The notes beneath the pieces are model-generated. The model did not search any database. It saw nothing but the letters and a program-made list of their open reading frames with translations, and was not told where the DNA came from. A program made the translations under genes and the position numbers. 64,000 nucleotides of DNA from Paenibacillus rubinfantis (lineage in GTDB: Bacteria; Bacillota; Bacilli; Paenibacillales; Paenibacillaceae), in assembly GCF_001486505.1 (NCBI RefSeq), contig NZ_LN909066.1:323795-387794 (forward strand). The letters run 5' to 3'. The number at the start of each line of letters is the position of its first letter. The stretch's first letter is position 1. This document shows, one piece after another, positions 34,270 to 42,544 of the stretch.

Positions 34270-35187
34270 ATGAGCATAGAACCCCGATTGGAAGCCCTAT
34301 CCGAGTTTTTGAAGACACAGCGCGCCAAGCTGCATCCCCATACGGTGGGCTTGCCGGCCGGCGCCCGCCGGCGCACGCCCGGCCTCAAAGTAGATTATTA
34401 ATAAAAAACAGTAATAAGAGAAAAAATGAAGAGCCGCCGGCGCACGCCCGGCCTGCGCCGCGAGGAGGTTGCCCAGCTTGCCGGGGTGAGCACGACCTGG
34501 TATACCTGGCTGGAGCAAGGCCGGGATATCAAGGTATCGGCCTCCGTTCTGGACGCGATTGCAGGCGCGCTGAGGCTCAACGCTGATGAGCGCAAGTACC
34601 TGTTTGACCTGGCGTCCGACAGCGGCTTTCACCCCGATTGGGTGGAAGAAAAGGAGCCGGTCATCAACCCTTCGCTCCATAAAATTTTGCAGGAACTAAA
34701 ATATTGCCCAACGATCATCTCCGATCGCCATTGCCATATCGTGGGCTGGAATCCCGCCGCGGCTCAGGTGTTCGTGGACTTCGAGCAGATTCCCGAAGGG
34801 GAGCGCAACCTGATTTCCCTCCTCTTTGCTAAAAAAGAGCTGCGCAGCCTGGCCGTCAACTGGCCTGATTTTGTCAAAGGGTTTCTGGCGATCTTTCGCG
34901 CTTACTATGGACAATACGTCGCCGACCCTTGGTATTCGCAATTTATCGAGCGGATGTCGCGGCATTATCCGGACTTCCAGGAGTTATGGAACCAAAGCGA
35001 GGTCAGCGCCGCCCCGGAGGTGATGATTGAATTCCGCCACGCCAAAGCCGGCAAAATGCTGTTTAATTTAACCTCGCTTCAGGTGCAGGGCGATGCCGAT
35101 TTGCGCTGCAGCATTTATACACCCATTGGAGGAACGGCAACCGAATCCAAGCTCAAGAAGCTGCTGGAAGAAACTTTTAAGGATTAG
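34270..35187 (+). pseudogene. MmyB-type helix-turn-helix regulator interrupted by a 69-bp insertion
   Basis: Starting at the ATG at 34270, codons give MSIEPRLEALSEFLKTQRAK then ...GARRRTPGL, and stop at a TAA a few codons later. Seven triplets of the same sequence (RRRTPGL) recur at about 34433-34453 and continue RREEVAQLAGVSTTWYTWLE, the normal sequel, to 35187. The insert is 69 bp, a multiple of three, but carries in-frame TAA. Removing it gives a regulator of about 282 residues with an Xre-type helix-turn-helix (about 10-75) and the MmyB-like ligand-binding domain (about 95-280). An ATG at 34426 inside the insert, with only a weak AAGAG upstream, could restart a product lacking the first 40 residues. 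Confidence 0.75.
34365..34454 (+). repeat. Pair of 21-bp direct repeats around a 48-bp AT-rich insert
   Basis: The 21 bp at 34365-34385 (beginning CCGCCGGCGCACG, ending CGGCCT) are repeated exactly at 34434-34454. Between them lie 48 bp with only 10 G or C, against more than 80 percent GC in the repeats. No transposase end or inverted repeat is evident in the insert. It looks like a small insertion with target duplication, or the footprint left by a lost element. Confidence 0.85.
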
Positions 35188-35189
35188 TA

Positions 35190-35250
35190 TTGACAAACCG
35201 AGGGGAAATTCGTATTGTGATTCATAGTGATGATAGTGAGAATCATTATC
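35190..35250 (+). promoter_or_regulatory. Promoter with Fur box
   Basis: TTGACA at 35190-35195 and TATTGT at 35213-35218 are 17 bp apart. GATAGTGAGAATCATTATC at 35232-35250 matches the classical 19-bp Fur box at 17 positions. Binding there would block early transcription of the substrate-binding protein gene when iron is plentiful. Confidence 0.85.
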
Positions 35251-35278
35251 ATAAATAGGATGACAAGGAGAATCACGT

Positions 35279-36268
35279 ATGAAGAAGCTGTTTATTCCCC
35301 TTATTTTAGCTTTTACCGTCTTGGCCGGCGCTTGCGGCAATGAAGCGGCACGGCAGGATCCTGCGGCCAATAACGCAGCCGCTGCCAACAACTCGGCGGA
35401 GAACGCCGCAAATGCGACAGGGGGAGACGATTCTACAGCTGCAGGAGCAGCTTCCGGTACGATAACCTACCCGTCGGAAACCGGGCCGATCGAAATCCCA
35501 GCCAATCCGAAGCGGATCGTAGCCCTCACGAACGCTCCGAACATCGTTGCCCTGAACGGTTCGCTGGTTGGCGTGGATACGTGGACGAAGAGTAACCCAC
35601 TTTTTACTGAAAAATTAAAGGATGTCGAAGTCGTGTCGGAAGAGAATCCGGAGCAGATCTTCGCCCTGGAGCCCGACCTCATCATTGCTGGCTCGCACAT
35701 GAAGAACCTCGATAAGTTGAGCGAAATCGCGCCAACGATCATTTATACCTGGGGCAAGCTGGACTATTTAGCCCAGCAGGTGGAAATCGGGAAGGTGCTG
35801 AACAAGGAAGCGGAAGCCCAAGCTTGGGTTGAGGATTTCACGATCCGCGCCAAAGCCGTCGGCGAAGAGATCAAAGCCAAAATCGGCAAGGACGCTACCG
35901 TCTCCGTATTCGAGTATGACACGAAGAATTTCTACGTCTTCGGGAACAACTGGGCCCGCGGTACGGAGCTGTTGTATCAGATGATGGAGCTGAACATGCC
36001 GGAAAAAGCGAAAAAAGACGCCTTAGGTCCCGGCTATTACACGTTGTCGAACGAAATCCTTCCTGAATATGCGGGTGACTACATCGTTCTGAGTCAGAAT
36101 AAGGAAGCCCAAAACAATTTTCTACAATCCAATACGTGGAAAAATATCCCGGCCGTCAAAAACGGCCATGTGATCGAAATCGACACGGCCGCTTCTACCT
36201 ACAGCGATCCGATCACACTGGAATATTTGCTGGGGATCTTTAAAGAAGGATTCCTCTCCTTACCTTAA
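35279..36268 (+). CDS. Iron-siderophore ABC transporter substrate-binding lipoprotein
   Basis: A 329-residue extracellular lipoprotein. The signal peptide ends at Cys19 (LAGAC), followed by an Ala/Asn-rich spacer to about residue 60. The rest is a class III (helical-hinge) periplasmic-binding fold of the FhuD/FepB type: GPIEIPANPKRIVALTNAPN, EENPEQIFALEPDLIIAGS, VSVFEYDTKNFYVFG and WKNIPAVKNGHVIEID. It would capture a ferric siderophore (hydroxamate-type is the commonest for this subgroup, not proven) and pass it to a permease. No permease or ATPase gene is adjacent, so it must share one elsewhere. AAGGAG lies 8 nt before ATG, downstream of a Fur box. Confidence 0.92.
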   Translation: MKKLFIPLILAFTVLAGACGNEAARQDPAANNAAAANNSAENAANATGGDDSTAAGAASGTITYPSETGPIEIPANPKRIVALTNAPNIVALNGSLVGVDTWTKSNPLFTEKLKDVEVVSEENPEQIFALEPDLIIAGSHMKNLDKLSEIAPTIIYTWGKLDYLAQQVEIGKVLNKEAEAQAWVEDFTIRAKAVGEEIKAKIGKDATVSVFEYDTKNFYVFGNNWARGTELLYQMMELNMPEKAKKDALGPGYYTLSNEILPEYAGDYIVLSQNKEAQNNFLQSNTWKNIPAVKNGHVIEIDTAASTYSDPITLEYLLGIFKEGFLSLP

Positions 36269-36286
36269 GGAGCACTCGCAAAAATC

Positions 36287-36332
36287 AAAAGGGATGAGCC
36301 TCCGCTTTCGTGCGGTAGGGCTCATCCCTTTT
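36287..36332. terminator. Bidirectional intrinsic terminator
   Basis: A 14-bp stem (AAAAGGGATGAGCC with GGCTCATCCCTTTT) encloses a small inner hairpin (CCGC/GCGG). It separates the convergent genes ending at 36268 and 36340. Confidence 0.9.
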
Positions 36333-36339
36333 TTGTAGA

Positions 36340-39138
36340 TTAGATGAACTCGATCCAGTCGATCTCTAATCCCGGCTTGATAAAATCAAATTTCAGTTCA
36401 TAGTTTCCTTCCTCCAGCTCGATCCGAAGCTGCTTCTGAGTAACCCATTTCCCCATCGTACCGTTCGTTTGTACCGTAGTCAGCAATTCGCCGTTCAGCA
36501 ACAGATTGCAGGCCGACTGCGACAGGTTCATCGCTTCGTAGCGGATATGGGCGACGACGGTATAAACTCCGGCTTCCTGAACGCTCACTACCGCGGTTGG
36601 GGCATTCGCCAAAATCTTGGCGCTTTGCGAACCGGACAGCGTGTAGGTCTCCGTTCCCTCTCCAGTAACCGGTTGGCCACCAGGAACGGCCCGAATCGAA
36701 CGCACCTCACCCGCCGGCTTCGGTTCACGGGCAAAGACCGGCGCATTCATTAAAAACCGGCAAATATTCATCGCGCATCGCTGCAATTCACCAACCGTCA
36801 AGGTGCCGGTGGCCAAGGCTTCCAGCGTATTATCCCCCAGCGAATTGATCTCCGCGCCATCGTTATTGACGACCATATACAAGTCGTTTTGCGCCCGCAC
36901 CATAAAGGACGTGTTTTTCAGATCGGCTGGGCCGCCCTCTGCACAGTCGTTCATGACCGCCCACCAGTCCGTCATCACGATGCCCTGGTAGCCCCATTCG
37001 TTTCGCAGGATGGTCGTGTTCAGGTCATAGTTAGAAGCCGCCCAATGCCCGTTCACCGGGTTATAGGAGGTCATGATCGACGTGGCTTCCCCTTCCTTCA
37101 CCGCCATTTCAAAACCTTTCAGGTAAATCTCGCGCAAAGCCCGCTCGGAGACGACCGCATCTACTTTCGAACGCGCCTGCTCCTGGTTGTTACCGGCAAA
37201 ATGCTTCACCGTTGCGGAAGAGCCGCCTTTCTTGATGCCCCGCGTCATCGCCGCCGCAAAACAGCCGGTCAAATACGGGTCTTCAGAGAAATATTCGAAA
37301 TTCCGCCCATTTAGCGGGTGCCGATGGATGTTGATCCCCGGGCCCAACAGGGTGTCGATTTCATTTTGCAATAGCTCTTGCCCTTCCAGCACGTACAACG
37401 ACTCGACGAGGGCCACATCCCAGCTGGAAGCGAGCAGCGTGCCGATCGGCAGTTGGGTTGCCTTCAGACCGCTATCCATCCGGATGCCGGAAGGACCGTC
37501 AGCGGCACTAGCCACCGGAATTCCGTATTCCAGCAGGTTGTCCCCTACCCCGCCAAAGGCCGAAGCCGTTCCCGGCGTGACCTTCGGGCTGCTCATCCCT
37601 TCGCCCCGGACAAGCGTTGCCAAGTCCGCATCGCTGAGCTGGGCGACAAATTCCTCCAAGCTGGCTTTGCCAGCTTGAACATCCTTCAATTGGATGCCGC
37701 GGTTCCCTGTTTGTGGATAGGTTTCCGGCAGTCTGCTTTCGATGCGCTCTTTCAACGAAATTGTGCGCTGTGGCACGTCCTCGCGGGCAAGCTCATACGT
37801 CCCATCCGGCTTGCGGCTTCCCGGTTTCATCCGGGAGAAACGCTCCGTAGGTGCCGCCGCTTCCTCCAGATGTTCCACAACCACCAGTTCTGCAAGGGCG
37901 AAGGCGGCTTTCCCGTCCATCGCCACCCGCTCCGTATTGCGGATGCTGTTGCCGGCATGAAGCTCGTAATCGCCGGCTTCCAACACATAGCAAGATTTAT
38001 TTCCCGTCACGCCGCCGTCGTCATAAGAGGCCATCCGCCGCACCGGAAGCTGCAGATTCAGTACCTCGGACTCCCCAGGCTGAAGCAGCTTCGTTTTCGC
38101 GAAAGCCCCCAGCGCCCGCACCGGTTTGCCCAGTAAGCCCTGCGGCGCTTCATAATACAGCTGAATAACTTCTTTTCCGGCGAAATCTGCTCCGGTATTC
38201 GTGACGGCGACTTCAACCTCCAGCCGGGCATCCGCGCCCGCACCTTCGAGCTTCACAGCCTGTACGTTCCAGGAGAAGGAGGTATAGGAAAGACCATAAC
38301 CAAACGGAAATAGAACCTTCTCCGGGCAGAACGTTTCAAAGTAACGATAGCCAACATAAATATCTTCCTCATAGAGGTTGCGCACTTCGCTGCCAAAGTT
38401 GGCCGTAGAAGGATAGTCCTCGATGTGATAAGCGATCGTATCCGGCAGTTTGCCGCTTGGCGTAACGTCACCCGACAGCAGGTCGGCCACCGCATGACCG
38501 CCGATCATCCCGCCTTGCCATACGAACATCACCGCCCGAATCCGGCCTTGGTGGACTGGATCGTTAATCCAGCTCATGTCGATGACATTCGCAACGTTCA
38601 TCAGTACAGCGACCTGTTCAAAATGTCGGGTGACGGTTTCTAGATTCAGCCGTTCCTGCTCCGTTAACCGGTAGCTGCCTTCGGTATCGGCATTATCCTT
38701 ATCCTCACCGGCAGTTCGGCCGATGATGAACACCGCTTTGTCCGTTGCTTTTTTGGCTTCTGCCACAATTTCATCGGTAAGCGGCATTTCCTTCTGGCAC
38801 CAAGGCTCGGCCGCCCAGCCGCCGCCGCCGTTGTCGAACGGGTTCTCGGCAATCCACTGCTCGTATTGGCCCGCCAACTGTTCATTGATGCGAATGCTCG
38901 GGTTGGCCCGCAGCCCGTCCAAAATGCTGACGACATAAGGGACGTTTACGGCGCCGCCAGATCCCGTACCACTTCGATAATAATCGATTTGGCATCTACC
39001 GAAAACGGATACAACTTCATGTTCTTGAATCGGAAGCATAGCGTTTTCATTTTTCAACAGAACGCCGCCTTCGGCTGCCGCGATTCTGCTGTATTCGGCG
39101 AAACCTTCCAAAGGAACGCCTAACATCGATTTGCTCAT
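36340..39138 (-). CDS. Beta-glucosidase, GH3 with permuted domain order
   Basis: A 932-residue cytosolic enzyme lacking a signal peptide. The usual GH3 order is reversed: the (alpha/beta)6 sandwich domain comes first (about 18-300; VLLKNENAMLPI, GRTAGEDKDNADTEG), then the fibronectin-III-like domain (about 310-410), then the TIM-barrel domain (about 500-790). The barrel has ASAADGPSGIRMD, GPGINIHRHPLNGRNFEYFSEDP, TVKHFAGNNQE and the nucleophile Asp724 in IVMTDWWAVMN. The last 130 residues (TYTLSGSQSAKILANAP...LEEGNYELKFDFIKPGLEIDWIEF) resemble a CBM6-type sugar-binding module. It would split beta-glucosides taken up by the cell. GGAGAG precedes the ATG. Confidence 0.9.
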   Translation of the reverse strand: MSKSMLGVPLEGFAEYSRIAAAEGGVLLKNENAMLPIQEHEVVSVFGRCQIDYYRSGTGSGGAVNVPYVVSILDGLRANPSIRINEQLAGQYEQWIAENPFDNGGGGWAAEPWCQKEMPLTDEIVAEAKKATDKAVFIIGRTAGEDKDNADTEGSYRLTEQERLNLETVTRHFEQVAVLMNVANVIDMSWINDPVHQGRIRAVMFVWQGGMIGGHAVADLLSGDVTPSGKLPDTIAYHIEDYPSTANFGSEVRNLYEEDIYVGYRYFETFCPEKVLFPFGYGLSYTSFSWNVQAVKLEGAGADARLEVEVAVTNTGADFAGKEVIQLYYEAPQGLLGKPVRALGAFAKTKLLQPGESEVLNLQLPVRRMASYDDGGVTGNKSCYVLEAGDYELHAGNSIRNTERVAMDGKAAFALAELVVVEHLEEAAAPTERFSRMKPGSRKPDGTYELAREDVPQRTISLKERIESRLPETYPQTGNRGIQLKDVQAGKASLEEFVAQLSDADLATLVRGEGMSSPKVTPGTASAFGGVGDNLLEYGIPVASAADGPSGIRMDSGLKATQLPIGTLLASSWDVALVESLYVLEGQELLQNEIDTLLGPGINIHRHPLNGRNFEYFSEDPYLTGCFAAAMTRGIKKGGSSATVKHFAGNNQEQARSKVDAVVSERALREIYLKGFEMAVKEGEATSIMTSYNPVNGHWAASNYDLNTTILRNEWGYQGIVMTDWWAVMNDCAEGGPADLKNTSFMVRAQNDLYMVVNNDGAEINSLGDNTLEALATGTLTVGELQRCAMNICRFLMNAPVFAREPKPAGEVRSIRAVPGGQPVTGEGTETYTLSGSQSAKILANAPTAVVSVQEAGVYTVVAHIRYEAMNLSQSACNLLLNGELLTTVQTNGTMGKWVTQKQLRIELEEGNYELKFDFIKPGLEIDWIEFI

Positions 39139-39166
39139 CTCTCTACTCTCTCCTATCCGTTAGTAG

Positions 39167-39213
39167 ATCCCGATATGGGATATCTCATCGTAGTCCTAAC
39201 TTCAACTATACCA
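39167..39213 (-). promoter_or_regulatory. GH3 promoter with inverted repeat
   Basis: On the minus strand TGGTATAGT (39205-39213) is an extended -10. Downstream, ATCCCGATATGGGAT at 39167-39181 is a perfect 5-5-5 inverted repeat, 29 bp before the ATG, in the position of an operator. The regulator is unknown; it differs from the LacI operator at 8318. Confidence 0.45.
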
Positions 39214-39261
39214 AATCCAACGCTATGTTGGGTAGATTAACCTGATTTATGCTTGGAGAAT

Positions 39262-39576
39262 TCAAGCGAAAAAACTCGCGTATACAACGATGCCGAGATA
39301 AGGAATCACCCATAGCAACGGCAGCAGATTCCACCACATCGCACGCTTGTAATTGCCCTTGGCGAAATAGGTCCAGCCCAGGATCAAAGCTAGCAGCAGT
39401 CCTCCGGGGTAAGCCTGGAGATACGTGAACAACCATCGCATCCCTGGGTGGACATCGCCGGAACCCTGAAAGAGATATGCGGAAATGCCAAGCACCACCA
39501 GCCATGCGTAAATGAACAGCAAATACACCAGCTGCGACGGGATCAAGAACAGCAATGCTTTGCGTTTGGATGACAT
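39262..39576 (-). CDS. Small membrane protein of unknown function
   Basis: A 104-residue protein with three hydrophobic helices (about 8-35, 48-70 and 80-102). Starts MSSKRKALLFLIPSQLVYLL; contains AKGNYKRAMWWNLLPLLWVIPYL. AGCAGGT lies 7 nt before the ATG. I do not recognise the family. It is 35 bp downstream of the NUDIX gene on the same strand, so they are probably co-transcribed. Confidence 0.7.
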   Translation of the reverse strand: MSSKRKALLFLIPSQLVYLLFIYAWLVVLGISAYLFQGSGDVHPGMRWLFTYLQAYPGGLLLALILGWTYFAKGNYKRAMWWNLLPLLWVIPYLGIVVYASFFA

Positions 39577-39611
39577 GGGAATGACCTGCTTTCTTTAGCG
39601 GGATGGGTGTG

Positions 39612-40238
39612 CTAGTCAAGCCATACTTCGGAATCCTGACGCAAGTCAAACAACCGATCAATTTGCTTGGATGTATTCCGCTCAATGGATAACGGCGGCA
39701 ATTCGTTCCGGCCGAAAAATCCAACCTCCAGCGTCTCCATTCCGGCTTCCGCTTGCCCCCCGGCAATCTCGCACAAAATAAACATTTTGTAAATATGGTA
39801 AGCCTCGGGAGGATGCTCGTGGAATTTCTTGTCCAAGACCGCCAGCAATCGCACAGGAACGACGGTGAGACCGGCCTCCTCCTTCACTTCCTTGACCGCG
39901 ACTTCCTTCGGCGAAAGACCGATATCCGCCCAACCGCCGGGAAGCGCCCAGGCCCCGTCAATCCGCTCCCGGACAAGCAAAATCCGGTCATCGTGAAATA
40001 CCACGCCGCGCACGTCAACCTTCGGGGTAGCGTACCCGGTATCGTTAGCAAACAGGGACCTTACTTTCTCCGTCTCAACCTCGGTATACCGGGACAAAAT
40101 GTCCACGCTGAGCTCACGGAGCATCTCAAAACGCTCAAGATCATACATATCTTTGGAATAGGCCAGACCAGCCTGACTAATCGCCTGAATTTGTTTCGCC
40201 CATTCCAGCCATAACCGTTGCGGAATCGCGTCCGACAT
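39612..40238 (-). CDS. NUDIX hydrolase with N-terminal helical domain
   Basis: A 208-residue cytosolic hydrolase of nucleoside diphosphates linked to another group. The N-terminal 60 residues (LWLEWAKQIQAISQAGLAYSKDMYDLERFEML) are the NUDIX hydrolase N-terminal helical domain. The Nudix box is GGWADIGLSPKEVAVKEVKEEAGL (about 100-123) with the REVKEE-type Glu pair for metal binding. Substrates in this subgroup include ADP-ribose and sugar nucleotides; the one here is not readable. Confidence 0.88.
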   Translation of the reverse strand: MSDAIPQRLWLEWAKQIQAISQAGLAYSKDMYDLERFEMLRELSVDILSRYTEVETEKVRSLFANDTGYATPKVDVRGVVFHDDRILLVRERIDGAWALPGGWADIGLSPKEVAVKEVKEEAGLTVVPVRLLAVLDKKFHEHPPEAYHIYKMFILCEIAGGQAEAGMETLEVGFFGRNELPPLSIERNTSKQIDRLFDLRQDSEVWLD

Positions 40239-40268
40239 TCCTATCGCAACCTTTCGAGTCGAAGTGAT

Positions 40269-41060
40269 CTAGATCCATTGCACCGCTGTCGCGATCAAAT
40301 ACGCGGCCGGCAGGATAATCACCTGTGCCGCAAGCGTCCCCACAAACCTCGCGCCCATCAATAGAATATAGATTTTCCCCAACTGCTGCCGGGATTCCTC
40401 CTGATGTAGCGCCCGTTCCGTAATCAGCCCGAGCTGCGGATCGATAAAGATCGTCAACAGGATGGTTGCCACGCCGTTAATGATGCCGGACGCCTGCGAA
40501 GCGGTGGTGCTCAGCTCCGGCACCAGATAAGCGGCATACAAGGAAGCCAACACCCCCACCGTATAGAAGGCGGTCACCGCGATATTCAACACGATGAAAC
40601 GCTTCGGAACCCCCAGCAAACGGAAGGACCGCAGGCGCAAGCTTGGCTTGCGAAAATAATGCCTGACGTTTTTGAGCTGTGAGACCGTCACGCTGGTCAC
40701 AAGCTTAGGCAGGGATCCCGCCACTTCCAGCTTGGCGATCACGCGTCCAAACAGGTTCACGCACGTAGGAAACAGAAACATCGCCAGCAGCGTTCCGACA
40801 GAACCGGCCAACAGCACGATCCGGAGCGTATCCATCACCTGAAAATCGGGATACTTCCTGGCATGATCGATAAAGGTGGCTGTCATCGGTGCCTGAAGCA
40901 TATTTGCCGTTCTGGATACAAGCACGACGATCCCGGTCAGCGATAACGCAACCACGATTTTGTTCAACTTCACACCGGCATATCGGATCGAATACGATAA
41001 GGTCTCAGCTGCATGAATAATCATCGTTAGGATACATACAATTGCCAGATTGGTGGTCAA
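40269..41060 (-). CDS. amj: Lipid II flippase, Amj family
   Basis: A 263-residue membrane protein with six or more helices, matching the Amj (alternate to MurJ, formerly YdaH) family: ILTMIIHAAETLSYSIRYAGVK, ALSLTGIVVLVSRTANMLQAP, FPTCVNLFGRVIAKLE and SGIINGVATILLTIFIDPQLGL. Amj flips lipid II across the cytoplasmic membrane for peptidoglycan synthesis and in Bacillus subtilis backs up MurJ under envelope stress. The start is TTG at 41060, with GGGAAG just upstream. No SigM-type promoter was identified. Neighbouring genes do not form a wall cluster. Confidence 0.88.
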   Translation of the reverse strand: MTTNLAIVCILTMIIHAAETLSYSIRYAGVKLNKIVVALSLTGIVVLVSRTANMLQAPMTATFIDHARKYPDFQVMDTLRIVLLAGSVGTLLAMFLFPTCVNLFGRVIAKLEVAGSLPKLVTSVTVSQLKNVRHYFRKPSLRLRSFRLLGVPKRFIVLNIAVTAFYTVGVLASLYAAYLVPELSTTASQASGIINGVATILLTIFIDPQLGLITERALHQEESRQQLGKIYILLMGARFVGTLAAQVIILPAAYLIATAVQWI

Positions 41061-41093
41061 TTTCTTCCCATCTCCAATGAGCTTCCCTTGGTT

Positions 41094-41609
41094 TTATTCC
41101 CCTGCTTCGATACGTTTTACATACTTGGCCATCATCGTTCGGTACTCGAACAGAACCTCTTCCTTGTCTTCGGTATACACAAACCCATTCGATTTATAAA
41201 AGAGCGTGCCGATGTCGTTCTCGCGCTCGCACCAGGCGTAAATTTCCTTAATCAAAGGGTTTTGGCGAATCAACTCGTTCAGCAATTGCTTGCCGATGCG
41301 CTTGCGCTGATGTTCCTTTAAGATATACAGTCGCGTCAACTCGCTGACACCATCATCCGGCTCCGACAATTGACCAAAACCAACGATCTCCCCTTCCCAT
41401 TCCGCAACCAAAAACTTGCGGGACGTTTGCGCCTCATCCAACGTGATGCTTTGCTCCAGGCTGCTTTTCGCATAGGCGTGGGTCAAATACGTTGCGATGA
41501 AATGCTCCGGATAAATCGTTTCATACGTGCTGTTCCAGGTTTCCACAGCTACCTCGCGGATGCCTTCAATATCGTTCAGCCTTGCCGGACGGATCAGCAG
41601 TGAATCCAT
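41094..41609 (-). CDS. GNAT family N-acetyltransferase
   Basis: The ATG at 41609 lies 9 nt after AAAGGA and is preferred to the TTG 3 codons upstream; 171 residues. The GNAT fold is seen in LLIRPARLNDIEGIREVAVETW, KFLVAEWEGEIVGFGQLSE, and the acetyl-CoA loop LTRLYILKEHQRKRIGKQLLNELI, followed by WCERENDIGTLFYKSNGFV. It transfers an acetyl group from acetyl-CoA to an unknown amine or protein. Confidence 0.88.
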   Translation of the reverse strand: MDSLLIRPARLNDIEGIREVAVETWNSTYETIYPEHFIATYLTHAYAKSSLEQSITLDEAQTSRKFLVAEWEGEIVGFGQLSEPDDGVSELTRLYILKEHQRKRIGKQLLNELIRQNPLIKEIYAWCERENDIGTLFYKSNGFVYTEDKEEVLFEYRTMMAKYVKRIEAGE

Positions 41610-41755
41610 CAGCTTCAATCCTTTCTCTTTCTGAAATAACTGGACCCAGCTTTGGATATGGGCTATCTCCAGCCGGGTCGGATGTCGAAATCTTATATTA
41701 ATGCCTGATTACAAATCTATGATACACTGTACTCAACGGGGAAAGCTACCCCCAA

Positions 41756-42382
41756 TCATGAAATCGCTTTCTTTCTAACAATGTAATCAACGAAGCCTTG
41801 TCTGATGCGTTCCCCTTCAAAAATTCTTTCCAGTACCCTGTCTTCCTTGTATAAGATCTCCATATCACAAAGAAGCGCGTCCGGCTCCCCCGGCTCGTAA
41901 TAAGAATGAATGACCGGCAGGTCATCATCAAATTGCTCATGCTCGTGATTCCCTACATCGGGGCCTTGGCCACACCGAAAATCCTGGGTAGTCAGAAAAT
42001 TGACGAACATCAGTCCTCCCGGCATCAAAACGCGTTTTAACTCTTCGATCGATTGTTGGACCTCTTTTTTTCGCATATGAAAAATCGAATTGTATGAGTA
42101 AACGAATCCCATCGATTGGTCCGGATAGTCCAATTGGCGCATATCCCCCTGACGGATATTTAAGGTCTGTCTTTTTCGCCGGCCATAATCATTCGCAATT
42201 TCGCATTGCCCAGGGTCTACATCGATGCCGTAAGTGGTAAAGCCGTAAGCGCTAAACAGGCTTAAAGGAGGCATATCCCCGCCTGCTCCGCAATCGAGAA
42301 TCCGCCTGGGGAGGTTCGTTTCCAGACCATAAGCCAAGAACCGGTACAATGGTATCTGCTTGAAGATTTCTTGCAAGGCCAT
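41756..42382 (-). CDS. Class I SAM-dependent methyltransferase
   Basis: A protein of about 208 residues. Motif I is ILDCGAGGDMPPLSLF (about 28-43), the acidic end of strand 2 is GIDVDPGQ, and motif IV region reads SYNSIFHMRK. LKRVLMPGGLMFVNFLT is the post-motif. The substrate is unknown. Start: GGAG lies 4 nt before the ATG at 42382 and 10 nt before a TTG three codons on; either is possible. A TATAAT (minus strand) is at 42418-42423. Confidence 0.85.
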   Translation of the reverse strand: MALQEIFKQIPLYRFLAYGLETNLPRRILDCGAGGDMPPLSLFSAYGFTTYGIDVDPGQCEIANDYGRRKRQTLNIRQGDMRQLDYPDQSMGFVYSYNSIFHMRKKEVQQSIEELKRVLMPGGLMFVNFLTTQDFRCGQGPDVGNHEHEQFDDDLPVIHSYYEPGEPDALLCDMEILYKEDRVLERIFEGERIRQGFVDYIVRKKAIS

Positions 42383-42544
42383 CACGCTCCAATAGGTATG
42401 TAATTTGATTCACAAACATTATATTAAAGAATCGGCGATAGATATAGGAAAAAACCTATTCTCGGATTTAACACCGAGATGAAAAACACGTGCTAAGCTT
42501 GTCATAGGATGAAATGAGAAATGAGATCCGAGGAGGCAAACGAT

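Noticed and set aside
41758..41771. TGAAATCGCTTTCT, similar to a cre site
   Set aside because: It covers the last codons of the methyltransferase gene, is not near a promoter, and lacks the terminal A.
42444..42478. Two small adjacent hairpins (ATAGG/CCTAT and CTCGG/CCGAG)
   Set aside because: Stems are only 5 bp, no T-run follows, and no riboswitch or T-box feature is present. Probably chance in an AT-rich gap.
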